A stretch of 64,000 bases of DNA, from assembly GCA_050260355.1 (NCBI GenBank), contig JBLNBZ010000045.1, positions 1 to 64,000 on the forward strand. Direction: 5' to 3'. This DNA comes from CADEFX01 sp050260355 (GTDB lineage Bacteria > Pseudomonadota > Alphaproteobacteria > Rhizobiales > Hyphomicrobiaceae). Shown here one piece after another: positions 53,764 to 63,395 of this stretch. Numbering within the stretch: position 1 is the first letter of the stretch; every line of letters begins with the position of its first letter. The position numbers and the translations under genes are program-made. The notes beneath the pieces were generated by a model. That model was not told the origin of the DNA, did not search any database, and worked only from the letters and a program-made list of their open reading frames with translations.

Positions 53764-56217
53764 TTAATCGCCGGCACGATTTGCGGTTTTATACGGCCAG
53801 CTCCAGTTCCGGATTTCCGGCATGTCTTCCCCATGCCGGCAGATGTAATCCCGGTGCTCGATCAGCTTGTCCCGAAAGTGCTGCTTCACGTGAGCTGCCC
53901 TGGAGCCAAGCCCAGGCACGCGTTCGATCACGTCCATGACCAGATGGAAGCGATCGAGCTTGTTGAGGACCACCATATCGAACGGAGTCGTCGTAGTGCC
54001 TTCCTCATTGAATCCCCGCACATGGATGTTGTCGTGATTCCTTCGCTTGTACGTCAAACGGTGAATAAGATAGGGGTAGCCGTGATAGGCGAAGATCACC
54101 GGACGATCGGACGTGAACAGCCCATCGAATTCGATGTCGGTGATCCCGTGCGGATGCTCGTGCCTGGGTTGCAGCGTCATCAGATCGACGACGTTTACGA
54201 CACGGATACTGAGATCGGGCAGATGTGTGCGCAGCAATCCGACTGCCGCAATTGTCTCTAGCGTCGGAACATCGCCGGCGCACGCCATCACCACGTCGGG
54301 CTCACTTCCATCCTGATCGTTGGACGCCCAATCCCAGATCCCGATTCCGAGGTCGCAGTGCTTCACCGCCTGGTCCATGGTCAACCACTGCGGAGCCGGC
54401 TGCTTCCCCGCCACGATGACGTTGATGCGATCATACGTGCGCAGCACGTGATCGGTAACCCAGAGCAAGCAGTTTGCATCGGGTGGCAGGTACACGCGCA
54501 CGATATCCGCACTCTTGTTCATGACAAGGTCGACGAATCCGGGGTCCTGGTGGCTGAAACCGTTGTGGTCCTGCCGCCATACATGTGACGTGAGAAGGTA
54601 ATTCAGAGAAGCGATGGGGCGGCGCCACGGGAGCGCCCGCGCGACTTTCAACCACTTTGCATGCTGGTTGAACATCGAATCCACGACATGGACGAAAGCC
54701 TCGTAGCATGCGAACAGGCCGTGCCGACCGGTCAGGAGATAACCTTCGAGCCATCCTTGGCACAAGTGCTCGCTGAGCACCTCCATCACACGGCCTTGTC
54801 GGGCGAGATGGACGTCGAAGGGCTCGATTTCCTCCATCCAGACCCGATCTGTTGCCTCGAAGACGTTGTCCAGGCGATTGGATGCGGTCTCGTCAGGTCC
54901 CATCAGACGGAAATTGCGTCGGTCGGCATTCAACCGCACGACGTCGCGCAAATACGAGCCCATTATGCGCGTCGCCTCGGCTTGCGATACACCCGGATCC
55001 GGCACCTCGACGGCGTAGTCCTGGAAATCTGGGAGACGCAGCTCACGCTTGAGCAGACCGCCATTCGCATGCGGGTTTGCACCCATTCGCCGCGTTCCGG
55101 TTGGAGCCACCGCGGCGATTTCCGGAGCGAGCTGGCCCGTCGTCCCGAACAGCTCTTGTGGCCGGTAGCTGCGCATCCACTCCTCAAGGAGGCGCAAGTG
55201 CTCGGGATTTTCCCGCACCTTGTCGATCGGAACCTGGTGGGCACGCCAGAAGCCTTCGACCTTCAGGCCATCGACCTCCTTTGGACCCGTCCACCCTTTC
55301 GGACTGCGCAGGATGATGAGGGGCCAGCGCGGCACTTCGCCCTCGCCGCCACCTTTGCGCGCCTGCTGCTGAATCGAGTGGATGTCCGCGATCACTTTGT
55401 CGAGCGCGGCCGCCATGGCTTGATGCATTGCAGTCGGCTCCGATCCCGCGACAGTGATCGGCCCATATCCGTAGCCCCGAAACAGCTCGACGGCTTCGTC
55501 GTCGGGCATCCTGCCCAGGATGGTTGGATTGGCGATCTTGTAGCCGTTGAGATGCAGAATGGGCAGAACCGCTCCATCCGAGGCCGGATTGAGGAACTTG
55601 TTGCCATGCCAAGACGCCGCGAGGGGGCCGGTCTCCGCCTCGCCGTCGCCGACGACGCATGCGACGATCAGATCCGGGTTGTCGAAGGCCGCGTCATAAG
55701 CGTGCGCAAGGGCATAGCCCAGCTCACCACCTTCATGAATCGAACCCGGCGTTTCGGGCGCCGCATGGCTCGGAATTCCACCCGGGAATGAGAACTGCCG
55801 AAAGAGATGGCGCATTCCGTCGGCGTCTTGCCCGACCGACGGGTAGACCTCAGTATAGGTCCCTTCGAGATACGTGTTGGCCACCATGGCAGGGCCGCCA
55901 TGGCCAGGCCCACAGATAAACATCACGTCGAGGTCTCGCGCCTTGATGATGCGGTTCAGGTGGACATAGATGAAATTTAGGCCCGGCGTCGTGCCCCAGT
56001 GGCCCAGAAGGCGCGGCTTGATGTGCTCAGGTTTCAACGGCTCCCAAAGCAGGGCATTATCGAGCAAATAGATCTGCCCGACTGAAACATAGTTCGCGGC
56101 CCGCCAATAAGCGTCGATATGGGACAATTCTTGCGGGCTCAATGCGTCCGCCGTTCCGCTTTCGGTTGCTGTCTCACGCACGGGAACCTCACTCGGCAAG
56201 GGATCCCTCGGCTCCAA
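53764..56217 (-). CDS. xfp: Xylulose-5-phosphate/fructose-6-phosphate phosphoketolase
   Basis: An 817-residue TPP enzyme. The N-terminal TPP site includes HWGTTPGLNFIYVHLNR and GDGEAETGPLAASWHGNKF; phosphoketolase signatures PSHAAPETPGSIHEGGELGY and QDHNGFSHQDPGF are present. It cleaves xylulose-5-P or fructose-6-P with phosphate to acetyl-P, allowing ATP formation without oxygen. Full length for the family. It ends the island of low-oxygen/stress genes; no box was found directly upstream. Confidence 0.96.
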   Translation of the reverse strand: MEPRDPLPSEVPVRETATESGTADALSPQELSHIDAYWRAANYVSVGQIYLLDNALLWEPLKPEHIKPRLLGHWGTTPGLNFIYVHLNRIIKARDLDVMFICGPGHGGPAMVANTYLEGTYTEVYPSVGQDADGMRHLFRQFSFPGGIPSHAAPETPGSIHEGGELGYALAHAYDAAFDNPDLIVACVVGDGEAETGPLAASWHGNKFLNPASDGAVLPILHLNGYKIANPTILGRMPDDEAVELFRGYGYGPITVAGSEPTAMHQAMAAALDKVIADIHSIQQQARKGGGEGEVPRWPLIILRSPKGWTGPKEVDGLKVEGFWRAHQVPIDKVRENPEHLRLLEEWMRSYRPQELFGTTGQLAPEIAAVAPTGTRRMGANPHANGGLLKRELRLPDFQDYAVEVPDPGVSQAEATRIMGSYLRDVVRLNADRRNFRLMGPDETASNRLDNVFEATDRVWMEEIEPFDVHLARQGRVMEVLSEHLCQGWLEGYLLTGRHGLFACYEAFVHVVDSMFNQHAKWLKVARALPWRRPIASLNYLLTSHVWRQDHNGFSHQDPGFVDLVMNKSADIVRVYLPPDANCLLWVTDHVLRTYDRINVIVAGKQPAPQWLTMDQAVKHCDLGIGIWDWASNDQDGSEPDVVMACAGDVPTLETIAAVGLLRTHLPDLSIRVVNVVDLMTLQPRHEHPHGITDIEFDGLFTSDRPVIFAYHGYPYLIHRLTYKRRNHDNIHVRGFNEEGTTTTPFDMVVLNKLDRFHLVMDVIERVPGLGSRAAHVKQHFRDKLIEHRDYICRHGEDMPEIRNWSWPYKTANRAGD

Positions 56218-56659
56218 CTCGTTTGCGGCGATCCTCGTCGCGCGCGATCAGCCGCAAATCATGTAACGAGCGCCATCGCCCAACGTTCCTCGTGCGCTGA
56301 GACCAGACATGCCGAGAAGTCCCGACCGGTGATAGGGGTCGACGGCGCGCACGTCCCGCGCTGGCCGATCATGTACAGAAGGACGCCAGGATCGAGAGCA
56401 CGGCAGTAGCGCCGGCGCCCCTGCATCCTTCGCTAGCAAGAGCGGAATTTGACAGGCTCCGCGGATTGAGGAGCCCGCCTCTCGCTAAGCATCTCGATTC
56501 CGGCAGTTTCGCGACGCGACATGCGCGTCCCGAATCTCCCTGCACCATGCGCCGCATCGAGATGATCGGAACGGATACGGCCCGTGATCGTTCGGCCTAC
56601 GAGCGAAGCGCCGCGCATTTGTTCCTCGAGCGGCACAGTAAGCGCAAATGGAGATCCGC
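56218..56659. other. Intergenic region, nothing clear
   Basis: About 440 bp between divergent phosphoketolase and SH3-protein genes. Short ORFs lack family character, and no FixK/FNR-type box, repeat or RNA gene was recognised. Confidence 0.4.
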
Positions 56660-57484
56660 ATGAGACGAACAGGATTGAGTCTAGCCGCTGCGGTGGCAGG
56701 ATTGCTGGCAGTGCCCGGGGCGGCTTCCGCCCTGACGGCAGTGACGACCGGGTCGGTGCCGCTGCGTGCGGGGCCTGCAGGCAATTTCCCAGTTGTAGAT
56801 CAGGTGCCAGCAGATGCGCGCGTATTCGTGCACGGCTGCGTTCGCGCCTACCGATGGTGCGATATCAGCTGGCGCGATGCACATGGCTGGATGCGCGGAG
56901 ATGAGCTGGTCTACCTTCAAGGCTCGCGGCGCGTGTCGATTATCGAGTACGGCCCGCGCGTTCGCCTGCCGATCGTGAGCTTCTCCGTCGACCGCTATTG
57001 GGACCGCTACTATCGCACTCGGCCATTCTATGGCGAACGGGCGCGCTGGCGGACTGTCTGGCGCGAGAATGACCGTGGCGAGGGTGCGCCCCGCCGCACC
57101 GAACGCGGAGACAGCCTGAAAGACACGCGCTCCTATCGCAGCATCAACCGCGAAAATGACAAGCGCACCGAGCGTAGCGAGCGTTTGAAAGACACACGCG
57201 CATATCGCAACACGGACCGCGAAAATGACCGTGGCGCCGCGCGCACCGAGCGTAGCGAGCGTTTGAAAGATTCGCGCTCCTATCGCGGCAGGGACCGCGA
57301 GGATAACCGGCCGAATAAGGCGCAAGGCGTCAGGGGCAACCAGGACGCGACCGTTCGTGAGGGCGGCCGGTCTGAGGCGAGCGCTCAGGATCGGTCGAGC
57401 GGCGGTCCAGCCGGCGGCGGTCATCGCGGTCGCGACAACGCACCAGGGGGTTCTGGTGCCGGTGAAGGCCCGAAAAACCGCTAA
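56660..57484 (+). CDS. Secreted SH3-domain protein with charged repeats
   Basis: A 274-residue exported protein. After the signal peptide (LAVPGAASA), residues about 30-90 form a bacterial SH3 domain (VPLRAGPAGNFPVVDQVPA, then GWMRGDELVYL). The rest is highly charged, with three copies of a 23-26 residue unit of type RTERSERLKDTRAYRNTDRE starting at DNA positions near 57096, 57165 and 57243; a 26-base stretch is shared exactly by the last two. The tail is Gly/Arg-rich. GGAG lies 7 bases before ATG 56660. It may bind cell wall; the repeats are of unknown role. Confidence 0.75.
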   Translation: MRRTGLSLAAAVAGLLAVPGAASALTAVTTGSVPLRAGPAGNFPVVDQVPADARVFVHGCVRAYRWCDISWRDAHGWMRGDELVYLQGSRRVSIIEYGPRVRLPIVSFSVDRYWDRYYRTRPFYGERARWRTVWRENDRGEGAPRRTERGDSLKDTRSYRSINRENDKRTERSERLKDTRAYRNTDRENDRGAARTERSERLKDSRSYRGRDREDNRPNKAQGVRGNQDATVREGGRSEASAQDRSSGGPAGGGHRGRDNAPGGSGAGEGPKNR

Positions 57485-57506
57485 CCCGCAGCATGCAGGC
57501 TGATAG

Positions 57507-57538
57507 AAAGGAGGCCCGCCTTGGGTGAGGCCTCCTTT
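57507..57538. terminator. Intrinsic terminator, usable in both directions
   Basis: AAAGGAGGCC and GGCCTCCTTT form a perfect 10-bp stem with a 12-base loop, followed by TTTC on the plus strand. It follows the SH3-protein gene and faces a convergent pseudogene. Confidence 0.85.
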
Positions 57539-57555
57539 TTCTTCCGCCATTGCAT

Positions 57556-58117
57556 CTAACGGATGGCGGCGAACACGTGCGCCCTGATGCGGCCCTCGAT
57601 TGGGCCACTGCCGAAGCGTCGCGCGAGCTCCTCAGCAGCGATCTGCGTGGCTTCTTCCCACCGCGATGCATCCCGAGCCTCGATTTCATTCCTCAACGGC
57701 GTGCCCTGACAATAGGCGATCGCCACATCGCGCGGGGAAGCGGCCCTGCTCACGTCATCGCGCGTCTCGACTGAGATCGAGGCAAAGCCAGCCGCGGCCA
57801 GTTCCTCTTTGATCTTTGTCACATCGTGATACCCGTGCGGCGTGCGGGCCATGAGAGGGGCGGGTCTGTCTCAAAGAGCCTCGCCAATGCCCCCGTGACC
57901 ACATCCGCAAACTCGTTCGCCGAGATCTAGTCCCACACGTTAAAGAAGAAGCGGCCCCCGTCTTCAGAACGCGATGCGCCTCCCGATAGCCCTGAGTCTT
58001 GTCCGGAAAGAACATGACGCCGAACTGGCACGCCACGGCATCAAACGTTTGATCCGCAAAGGGCAGGGCCAAAGCATCGGCCTGCCGCCACGCGATCCGA
58101 TCATCGCGAGGCATGCT
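57556..58117 (-). pseudogene. SAM-dependent methyltransferase remnant
   Basis: Minus-strand pieces of a UbiE-like class I methyltransferase. One frame gives DDRIAWRQADALALPFADQTFDAVACQFG and GYREAHRVLK (post-motif region); a second gives FFFNVWD, a TAG stop, then ISANEFADVVTGALARLFETDPP; a third gives ARTPHGYHDVTKIKEELAAAGF to the end. At least two frameshifts and one stop are needed, and the N-terminal SAM motif I is missing. The product cannot be functional. Confidence 0.8.
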
Positions 58118-58560
58118 GCCCAATGTGACCGGCCAGATCATCGCACGATGCACGAGACCGGCGATGCGGGCGGGACGCTTCTTCTTGACCAGCAGCTCAA
58201 GCGCGCGGGCATGGCAGCGCACGAGCACCTTGCCGTCCGTGCCGCAGCACGTGGATTTCGCATGCCCGTGATCGGGGCTTTTCCATGGGCGGGAGCAGAG
58301 GGCCATTCAACCAATCCGGCGATACGCCTTAGCTCACCCCTCTGCAAGTTCCTCTTGAAACTCGACGGAGCGCAACTTAGCTCATCCACGACGTAACGGC
58401 GTCTGCCGTGAAAGAGCATCGAGAACCGGACCAATGGTCCGGGCCAACCTGCCGCCCCCGGCAAGGTGGATACCGCGAAAGCGGGATGCGGCCGCGAACG
58501 TGGCAACAAAGAGGGGAGGATTTCCGGTCCTCCTAGGTAATTTGGATGGAGGACCTTGTC

Positions 58561-59249
58561 ATGACCGACACCGCTCAAGAACGAACGCTATCGATCGAGA
58601 TCCTCGTTCGCGAACGATGCCGCGAACTCTCTTTGAGCCCTGCGGAGCTGATCCGTCGGTGCGGTTACATCAATGTGTCGAGGGGTTTGCGCCGGCTGGA
58701 TCAGCTCCGCAACGGTGATTTCGAGAGATCCGCCGGCCTCCTCGACCTGCTCCCCAAAGGCCTGGGCGTGCCGGCCGAGCTCGTTAAGCAGGCTGTCGAG
58801 ACCTCCAAGCGCGAGATCGCGGAAGCCCGGGAGGCGGCGTGGCGGCGCGCCTTCAAACCGCACGCCATCATCCTGACGGAGAAGAGCAGGCCTGAGCCCG
58901 TATTCCTGGCAGGGCTCATCGGCGTGGATGCGCTGCTGCGCATCGATTTCGATCCCATCCACGATCGAGCAAGCTATCGGACTCAGGCGATCGAAGGCAT
59001 TTGCTGCAGGCTCAAGCGATGGAACAAGTCGTTTGAGCGCGGAAAGGGCATTGGCTCGTTCTCGCTGCCAGCCTTTGGGCGACCGACCGGCTCATCAATT
59101 ATGCGGACGACCGCGGCGTGCGTTTCGATCTCGAGGGACGTGCTGTCGAGATCCTTGCAGGGGCCTACCGCGTCGGGCTGGCGACATCGGCTTTGAGAGG
59201 CAGACCGATCCCGCCTGGTCTGCTGCCGGAGATGCTCGGCTTTGACTAA
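58561..59249 (+). pseudogene. Unknown protein, single frameshift
   Basis: Codons 1-160 read from ATG 58561 (GGAGG upstream), with a helix-turn-helix-like N-terminus (SPAELIRRCGYINVSRGLRRLDQLRN, read in parts). Near 59046 the frame appears to slip by one base: the continuing frame gives HWLVLAASLWATDRLINYAD, DLEGRAVEILAGAYRVGLA and ends at 59249, which is far more protein-like than the Ser/Arg-rich reading to 59196. I do not recognise the family. It lies among remnants of a mobile or defence locus. A sequencing error is possible. Confidence 0.6.
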
Positions 59250-59500
59250 CCCCTTCGGCCCTTTGATGTGCGGATCCTGCGACCGGTGCCTTGGAGCAGC
59301 GGCCGCATTCCTCTGCATCGATCTCGGCAACGGGCAATGCACCGATTTTCGGCAAGACATGGACAGTCTGTGGCGCTGAACGTCACAGCATGGCATGAGT
59401 GAGGTCGGGAGGGAGTTGGCGGAGGGAAAGGAACTGATTTCGGATTTTCTCCGCTGATTATACCTATCCTGATGCCAAGGAGATGACTCGACCGCCGATG

Positions 59501-60024
59501 TCAATCGTATGTTGGTACAGTCGGCCCACCATACGTGATAGCGAAGATCGCATCCGCGAGCCATCGCTTGAACTCCGGGTTGTCGCTGTATTGCATGAAC
59601 AGCTCGGTGTCGTCCTTCATCAGGCCAACGATCACGCGCGCGAGCGACTTGTCATGTTCGATGCGAGCGTTCTGCTTGTCCGAGTTCTGCTTGGCGTTCT
59701 GGTAGGCCGTGTCGGCCGCAACCCTCTGCGGGATATCTTCGGTGATCATCCGTCGAACGCGATCTGCGTCCTGCCATTCGATGCCGCCGAATTGGTCATT
59801 GAACACCTTTAGAATGTTGGAGAGGCGGTCGAGTTCTGGCTCGCGTTTGCGGCCTCCGCCATCCGTCGGCACAGGCTCTATTTCCGCGTCGGCATCGGGT
59901 AGCTGAATCCTTTGCGCCGCGCGTTTCTCCACGCGGTAGCTATCCATGTCGATGGCTTCGAGGATCCCCTTCGAGAGGTCCTCTTCCTTCGACGTCGGCA
60001 GCTTGGGCACGAGAAAGTTGAGGC
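59501..60024 (-). pseudogene. Type I restriction enzyme HsdR, C-terminal fragment
   Basis: About 174 residues matching only the HsdR C-terminal domain: NFLVPKLPTSKEEDLSKGIL, YRVEKRAAQRIQLPDADAEIEPVP (read in parts), DRLSNILKVFNDQFG, AYQNAKQNSDKQNARIEHDK and FKRWLADAIFAITYG. Intact HsdR has an N-terminal nuclease and two helicase domains, all missing. The reading stops abruptly at about 60024, where recombinase sequence begins in the other direction. No hsdM or hsdS is present. Confidence 0.85.
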
Positions 60025-60444
60025 GGCCGCAAGCTCGTCATCGTTCCCGACGGCCTCAAGGTCTCCGCGCCTCGACCCGCCTTCGATCCCGTTCTCATCA
60101 ACGCGCTCGTGCGCGCGCACCGCTGGCGCCAGCAGATCGAGAGCGGGCAATTCCGCTCGGCCGCGGGGCTCGCCGCCGACGAGAAGATCACCGACTCCTT
60201 CGTCGCCCGTATGCTGTGCCTCACCCTCCTTGCCCCAGACATCACGGAAGCCATCCTCGAAGGCCGGCAGCCCAAGGGACTCAAGCTCGCGACGTTGCTG
60301 CGGGGGATGCCGTTTGAGTGGGAGGAGCAGAGGAATAGCTATGGCATCGTCGACACTGCAACAGGCGGCCGGCGCGACTCTGAATTGCCCAACGCGTTGT
60401 CGGTCGGATTGAAGGTCGGTTGGGCTAAGCCCGAACTTTGTTAA
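60022..60444 (+). pseudogene. Serine recombinase, C-terminal fragment
   Basis: About 140 residues on the plus strand (GGRKLVIVPDGLKVSAP, LINALVRAHRWRQQIESGQF, VARMLCLTLLAPDITEAIL and LATLLRGMPFEWEEQR) match the tail of large serine recombinases (resolvase family) common in Hyphomicrobiales. An in-frame TGA lies just before, and the catalytic resolvase domain is absent. It joins the HsdR fragment head to head at GGCGGCCGC. The normal end near WEEQR is followed by about 30 extra codons. Confidence 0.75.
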
Positions 60445-60664
60445 GGGGCCGGATCTTCAAGTTGCCCTTCACCACGGTGATGCTCTTCGGGGCCCTGTGC
60501 TTGGAGGACAGACCTCTCTCGACCGACCGCTGGCCCGCTCGTCGCCTCCGTGGGCGCTGGACCTTGATAGAGCGGAGTGGGCCACGGCTGCTTGTGCCGT
60601 TTTGGCGGGATGTTTCAAATGGACTTTACGAGCGCCCGCTTGAGACGCGCGGGGTGCGGCAGCC

Positions 60665-61540
60665 ATGTTCGACGGCTTCACACGCAAGCAGATCGTTTGC
60701 AACGACGTCACGATCAATTGCGTCATCGGCGGCAGCGGCCCACCAGTTTTGTTGCTCCATGGCTTCCCGCAAAGTCTGGCGATGTGGGCACGTGTTGCAC
60801 CGAAACTGGCCGAGCGCTTCACCGTAGTCTGTGCCGATCTGCGCGGCTATGGGGATTCGAGCAAGCCGCGCTGCGCGGCAGACCGCTCCAACTATTCGTT
60901 CCGTACCATGGCGGCCGATCAGGTTGCGCTCATGCGACAGTTGGGCTTCGACCGCTTTCACGTCGTCGGACACGACCGCGGCGGTCGCACCGGCCATCGC
61001 ATGGCGCTCGACCACCCCGACAAGGTGTTATCGCTTGCGGTCCTCGACATCGTTCCGACGCATGCGATGTTTATGGATACGAATCGCCGGGTCGCGGGGG
61101 CCTATTGGCATTGGTATTTTCTTGCTTTGCCCGAGCCCTTCCCAGAACGTTTGATCGGCAACGACCCCGATTTCTTCTATGAAACGTGCCTGACCGGTTG
61201 GGGTGCGACTCGGCTTGAGGACTTCGATGCTGAGATGCTCGGGGAGTATCGCCGTCGTTGGCGCATGCCGGAGACGATACACGGGTCGTGTTCTGATTAT
61301 CGGGCTGCGGCGACCATAGACCTTGAGCATGACGAGGCCGATATCGATCGCAAGGTCGAGTGTCCGGTGCTGGCTCTGTGGGGATCCGCCGGCCATATGC
61401 ACGCCCTCTTCGACATCGGGGCGGAATGGCGCAGGCGCTGTCGCTCGGTGCGCGCCGAGATGCTGCCCGGCGGGCATTTCTTCGTCGATCAATTTCCCGA
61501 CGAGACGGCGCGCTTGCTGACAGATTTTCTGGCAGGATAG
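60665..61540 (+). CDS. Alpha/beta hydrolase, fluoroacetate dehalogenase-like
   Basis: A 291-residue hydrolase. The nucleophile Asp is in VVGHDRGGRTGHRMALDHP (read as GHDRGGR), where the two Arg residues can bind the carboxylate; the catalytic His is in PGGHFFVDQFPDE. A His-Trp pair (AYWHWYFLALPEP) and Tyr in DYRAAA correspond to the halide pocket of fluoroacetate dehalogenases. It should cleave haloacetates, although epoxide-hydrolase-like activity is possible. Next genes are exporter and GST types. Confidence 0.85.
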   Translation: MFDGFTRKQIVCNDVTINCVIGGSGPPVLLLHGFPQSLAMWARVAPKLAERFTVVCADLRGYGDSSKPRCAADRSNYSFRTMAADQVALMRQLGFDRFHVVGHDRGGRTGHRMALDHPDKVLSLAVLDIVPTHAMFMDTNRRVAGAYWHWYFLALPEPFPERLIGNDPDFFYETCLTGWGATRLEDFDAEMLGEYRRRWRMPETIHGSCSDYRAAATIDLEHDEADIDRKVECPVLALWGSAGHMHALFDIGAEWRRRCRSVRAEMLPGGHFFVDQFPDETARLLTDFLAG

Positions 61541-61587
61541 GCGCACGAGGCGACGTGCCGCACGTCGCTCATCCGCAGGTCGAACAA

Positions 61588-61917
61588 TCAGCCTTGCGCC
61601 CACTTCAAGGCGACGATGCCCGCAACGACGAGAAGAATGCCGCACAATTTCAGAATGCCAATCTCTTCGCCGAACAGCCACGTGCCGGCGATCACCGTTC
61701 CGGCCGCGCCGATTCCCGTCCAGACCGCGTAGGCCGTGCCGACAGGCAGCACCGCGAGCACGCGGCCGAGAAGGAAGACGAAACTCGCGAGCAACGCCAC
61801 CGACACGATCGTCCAGCTCGCTCGCGTGTAGCCCTCGGCAAGCTTCATCGATATCGCCCAGGCGACATCGAGCAGGCCTGCGAGCACGAGCAGCGTCCAC
61901 GCAATCCCCTGGCTCAT
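61588..61917 (-). CDS. gdx: SMR-family exporter, SugE/Gdx type
   Basis: A 109-residue four-helix protein with the SMR Glu replaced in context by the Gdx pattern (WAISMKLAEGYTR and AYAVWTGIGAAGTVIAG). Gdx proteins export guanidinium. No guanidine riboswitch is visible; its start lies 7 bp downstream of the GST stop, so it is expressed with the GST genes. Start at ATG 61917 sets family length. Confidence 0.9.
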   Translation of the reverse strand: MSQGIAWTLLVLAGLLDVAWAISMKLAEGYTRASWTIVSVALLASFVFLLGRVLAVLPVGTAYAVWTGIGAAGTVIAGTWLFGEEIGILKLCGILLVVAGIVALKWAQG

Positions 61918-61924
61918 GGCGACA

Positions 61925-62623
61925 TCACTGGGCGGCGTTGAGAAGATAAGCGCGTCGCTCGGCCAGGAAAGCGCGGAGCCGATCAGCGTAGTCGGTTGGA
62001 ACCACGTTCGCCACGCTCGGCCGTTGCATGAGCGCCTTGCGCCACGCGCGAGTCTTTGGAGTCTGCGCGAACACGCCCATCTCAACCATCGCGTCGAACA
62101 CGTCGAAATAGCGGAAGATCGGTCCAAAGACCGCATCCACCATGCTGAACATCTCCCCTGCAAAATACGGGCCTGCGACAAGGGTAGTTTCGATGCGCAC
62201 GAATTTCTCGATCAGCGCTTGCCGAGCCTTTTGATAAGCGTCCGCATCGGTTGCCGTCTCGACGCCCCAGATATCGACCAGGATCGACGAGCTGAACTCG
62301 ATCCAGCCGCGATGCTTCGCACGTTCGAGCGGGTCCTGGGGATGGAGACGCACGCGCGTCAATGTCTCCTCGAGATACTCGCAGATGACGGCGCTCTCGA
62401 AGATGACCGTTTCTTTGCCGTTCCTGTCACGGACAAGCAGAAGCGGAACCTTGCCGAGCGGTGAAATTGCCCGAAACCAATCGGGTTTAGCCGCAAGATC
62501 GATGTATCGCCGCTCACAGGCAATGCCCTTTTCGGCCAGCACGATCGCCGCCCGTTGCACATAGGGGCAGAGATGATGACTGACGAGCGTCATTGACGGG
62601 ATGTCGATCTGCTCCATCCTCAT
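61925..62623 (-). CDS. Glutathione S-transferase family protein
   Basis: A 232-residue two-domain GST. The thioredoxin-fold half has LVSHHLCPYVQRAAIVLAEK with the CPYVQR motif of the omega/stringent-starvation-like groups, cis-Pro in GKVPLLLV and ESAVICEYLEE. The helical half follows from about residue 95. The start overlaps the upstream GST stop (ATGA), and the next gene is the SMR exporter. Substrate unknown. Confidence 0.9.
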   Translation of the reverse strand: MRMEQIDIPSMTLVSHHLCPYVQRAAIVLAEKGIACERRYIDLAAKPDWFRAISPLGKVPLLLVRDRNGKETVIFESAVICEYLEETLTRVRLHPQDPLERAKHRGWIEFSSSILVDIWGVETATDADAYQKARQALIEKFVRIETTLVAGPYFAGEMFSMVDAVFGPIFRYFDVFDAMVEMGVFAQTPKTRAWRKALMQRPSVANVVPTDYADRLRAFLAERRAYLLNAAQ

Positions 62624-63246
62624 GACGCCACCTTCATGCCCTCGGCGCGCATGGCCTCCTTCACGGCGGGGCGGCTTGCCACCCGAGTCATAAAGGCGCG
62701 AAGCTGCGCAAAGGCGGACAGATCGACCTTGGCGAAGTCGGACCACCCGACGATGGTGAAGAGATACGCATCCGCCGCCGTGAACCGCTCGCCGAACAGG
62801 AACGGCCCACCGGCCGCCAGATGCCGCTCCACGAACGCCAGGCGATCAGCGATCTTGGCGCGCGCGACACCTTGAGCCTGCGCGCCGTATTCGGGATGGA
62901 AAAGCCAGGGGCTGAACATTTTGTGCAGCTCGGTGGCGATGAAGTTAAGCCACGACTGCAGCGCGACGCGCTCGCGCGTACCGGCGCGCGGGGCAAGCCC
63001 GCTCTCCGGCCTGAGATCGGCGAGATACTGCACGATGGCCGAGCCCTCGGTGATCACGGTGCCGTCGTCGAGCCGCAAGGCCGGCACATAGCCGAGCGGG
63101 TTGATGAGGGAATAGTCGCTGCCCTGCGCGGTGACGCGGGGTGTTCTCCGAATATCGACGCGCTCGAGATCCAGGGGAATGCCGGCCTCAAGCGCGACGA
63201 TGTGCGGAGACAGCGAGCAGGTTCCGGTGGCGTAGTAGAGCTTCAT
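62620..63246 (-). CDS. Glutathione S-transferase, beta-class-like
   Basis: A 208-residue bacterial GST with YYATGTCSLSPHIVALEAG, the beta-class Cys and Ser, then NPLGYVPALRLDDG and TEGSAIVQYLADL for glutathione binding and a C-terminal helical domain. ATG at 63246 is the fold start. It heads the minus-strand GST-GST-SMR group and is divergent from a LysR gene that probably controls it. Confidence 0.92.
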   Translation of the reverse strand: MKLYYATGTCSLSPHIVALEAGIPLDLERVDIRRTPRVTAQGSDYSLINPLGYVPALRLDDGTVITEGSAIVQYLADLRPESGLAPRAGTRERVALQSWLNFIATELHKMFSPWLFHPEYGAQAQGVARAKIADRLAFVERHLAAGGPFLFGERFTAADAYLFTIVGWSDFAKVDLSAFAQLRAFMTRVASRPAVKEAMRAEGMKVAS

Positions 63247-63395
63247 GAACGGGTTCCCTTGTGATTGCGGCGCAGCAGGCCTGGCGGCCTTTCCGACGTG
63301 GGGGCACGCTAACGCATGCATTTCCGCAACGCACATTGGGATTTCGCCAGAGACGCTTGCGTGACCGCAAGCCGGAACCCTGCTAGGCTTGCGGC

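Noticed and set aside
56218..56659. FixK/FNR box before phosphoketolase
   Set aside because: A stretch reading GCGATCAGCCGCAA has only one good half-site.
60445..60664. tRNA or attachment site beside the recombinase fragment
   Set aside because: No cloverleaf-like sequence or direct repeat could be recognised by eye; also no tRNA was recognised elsewhere in the window.
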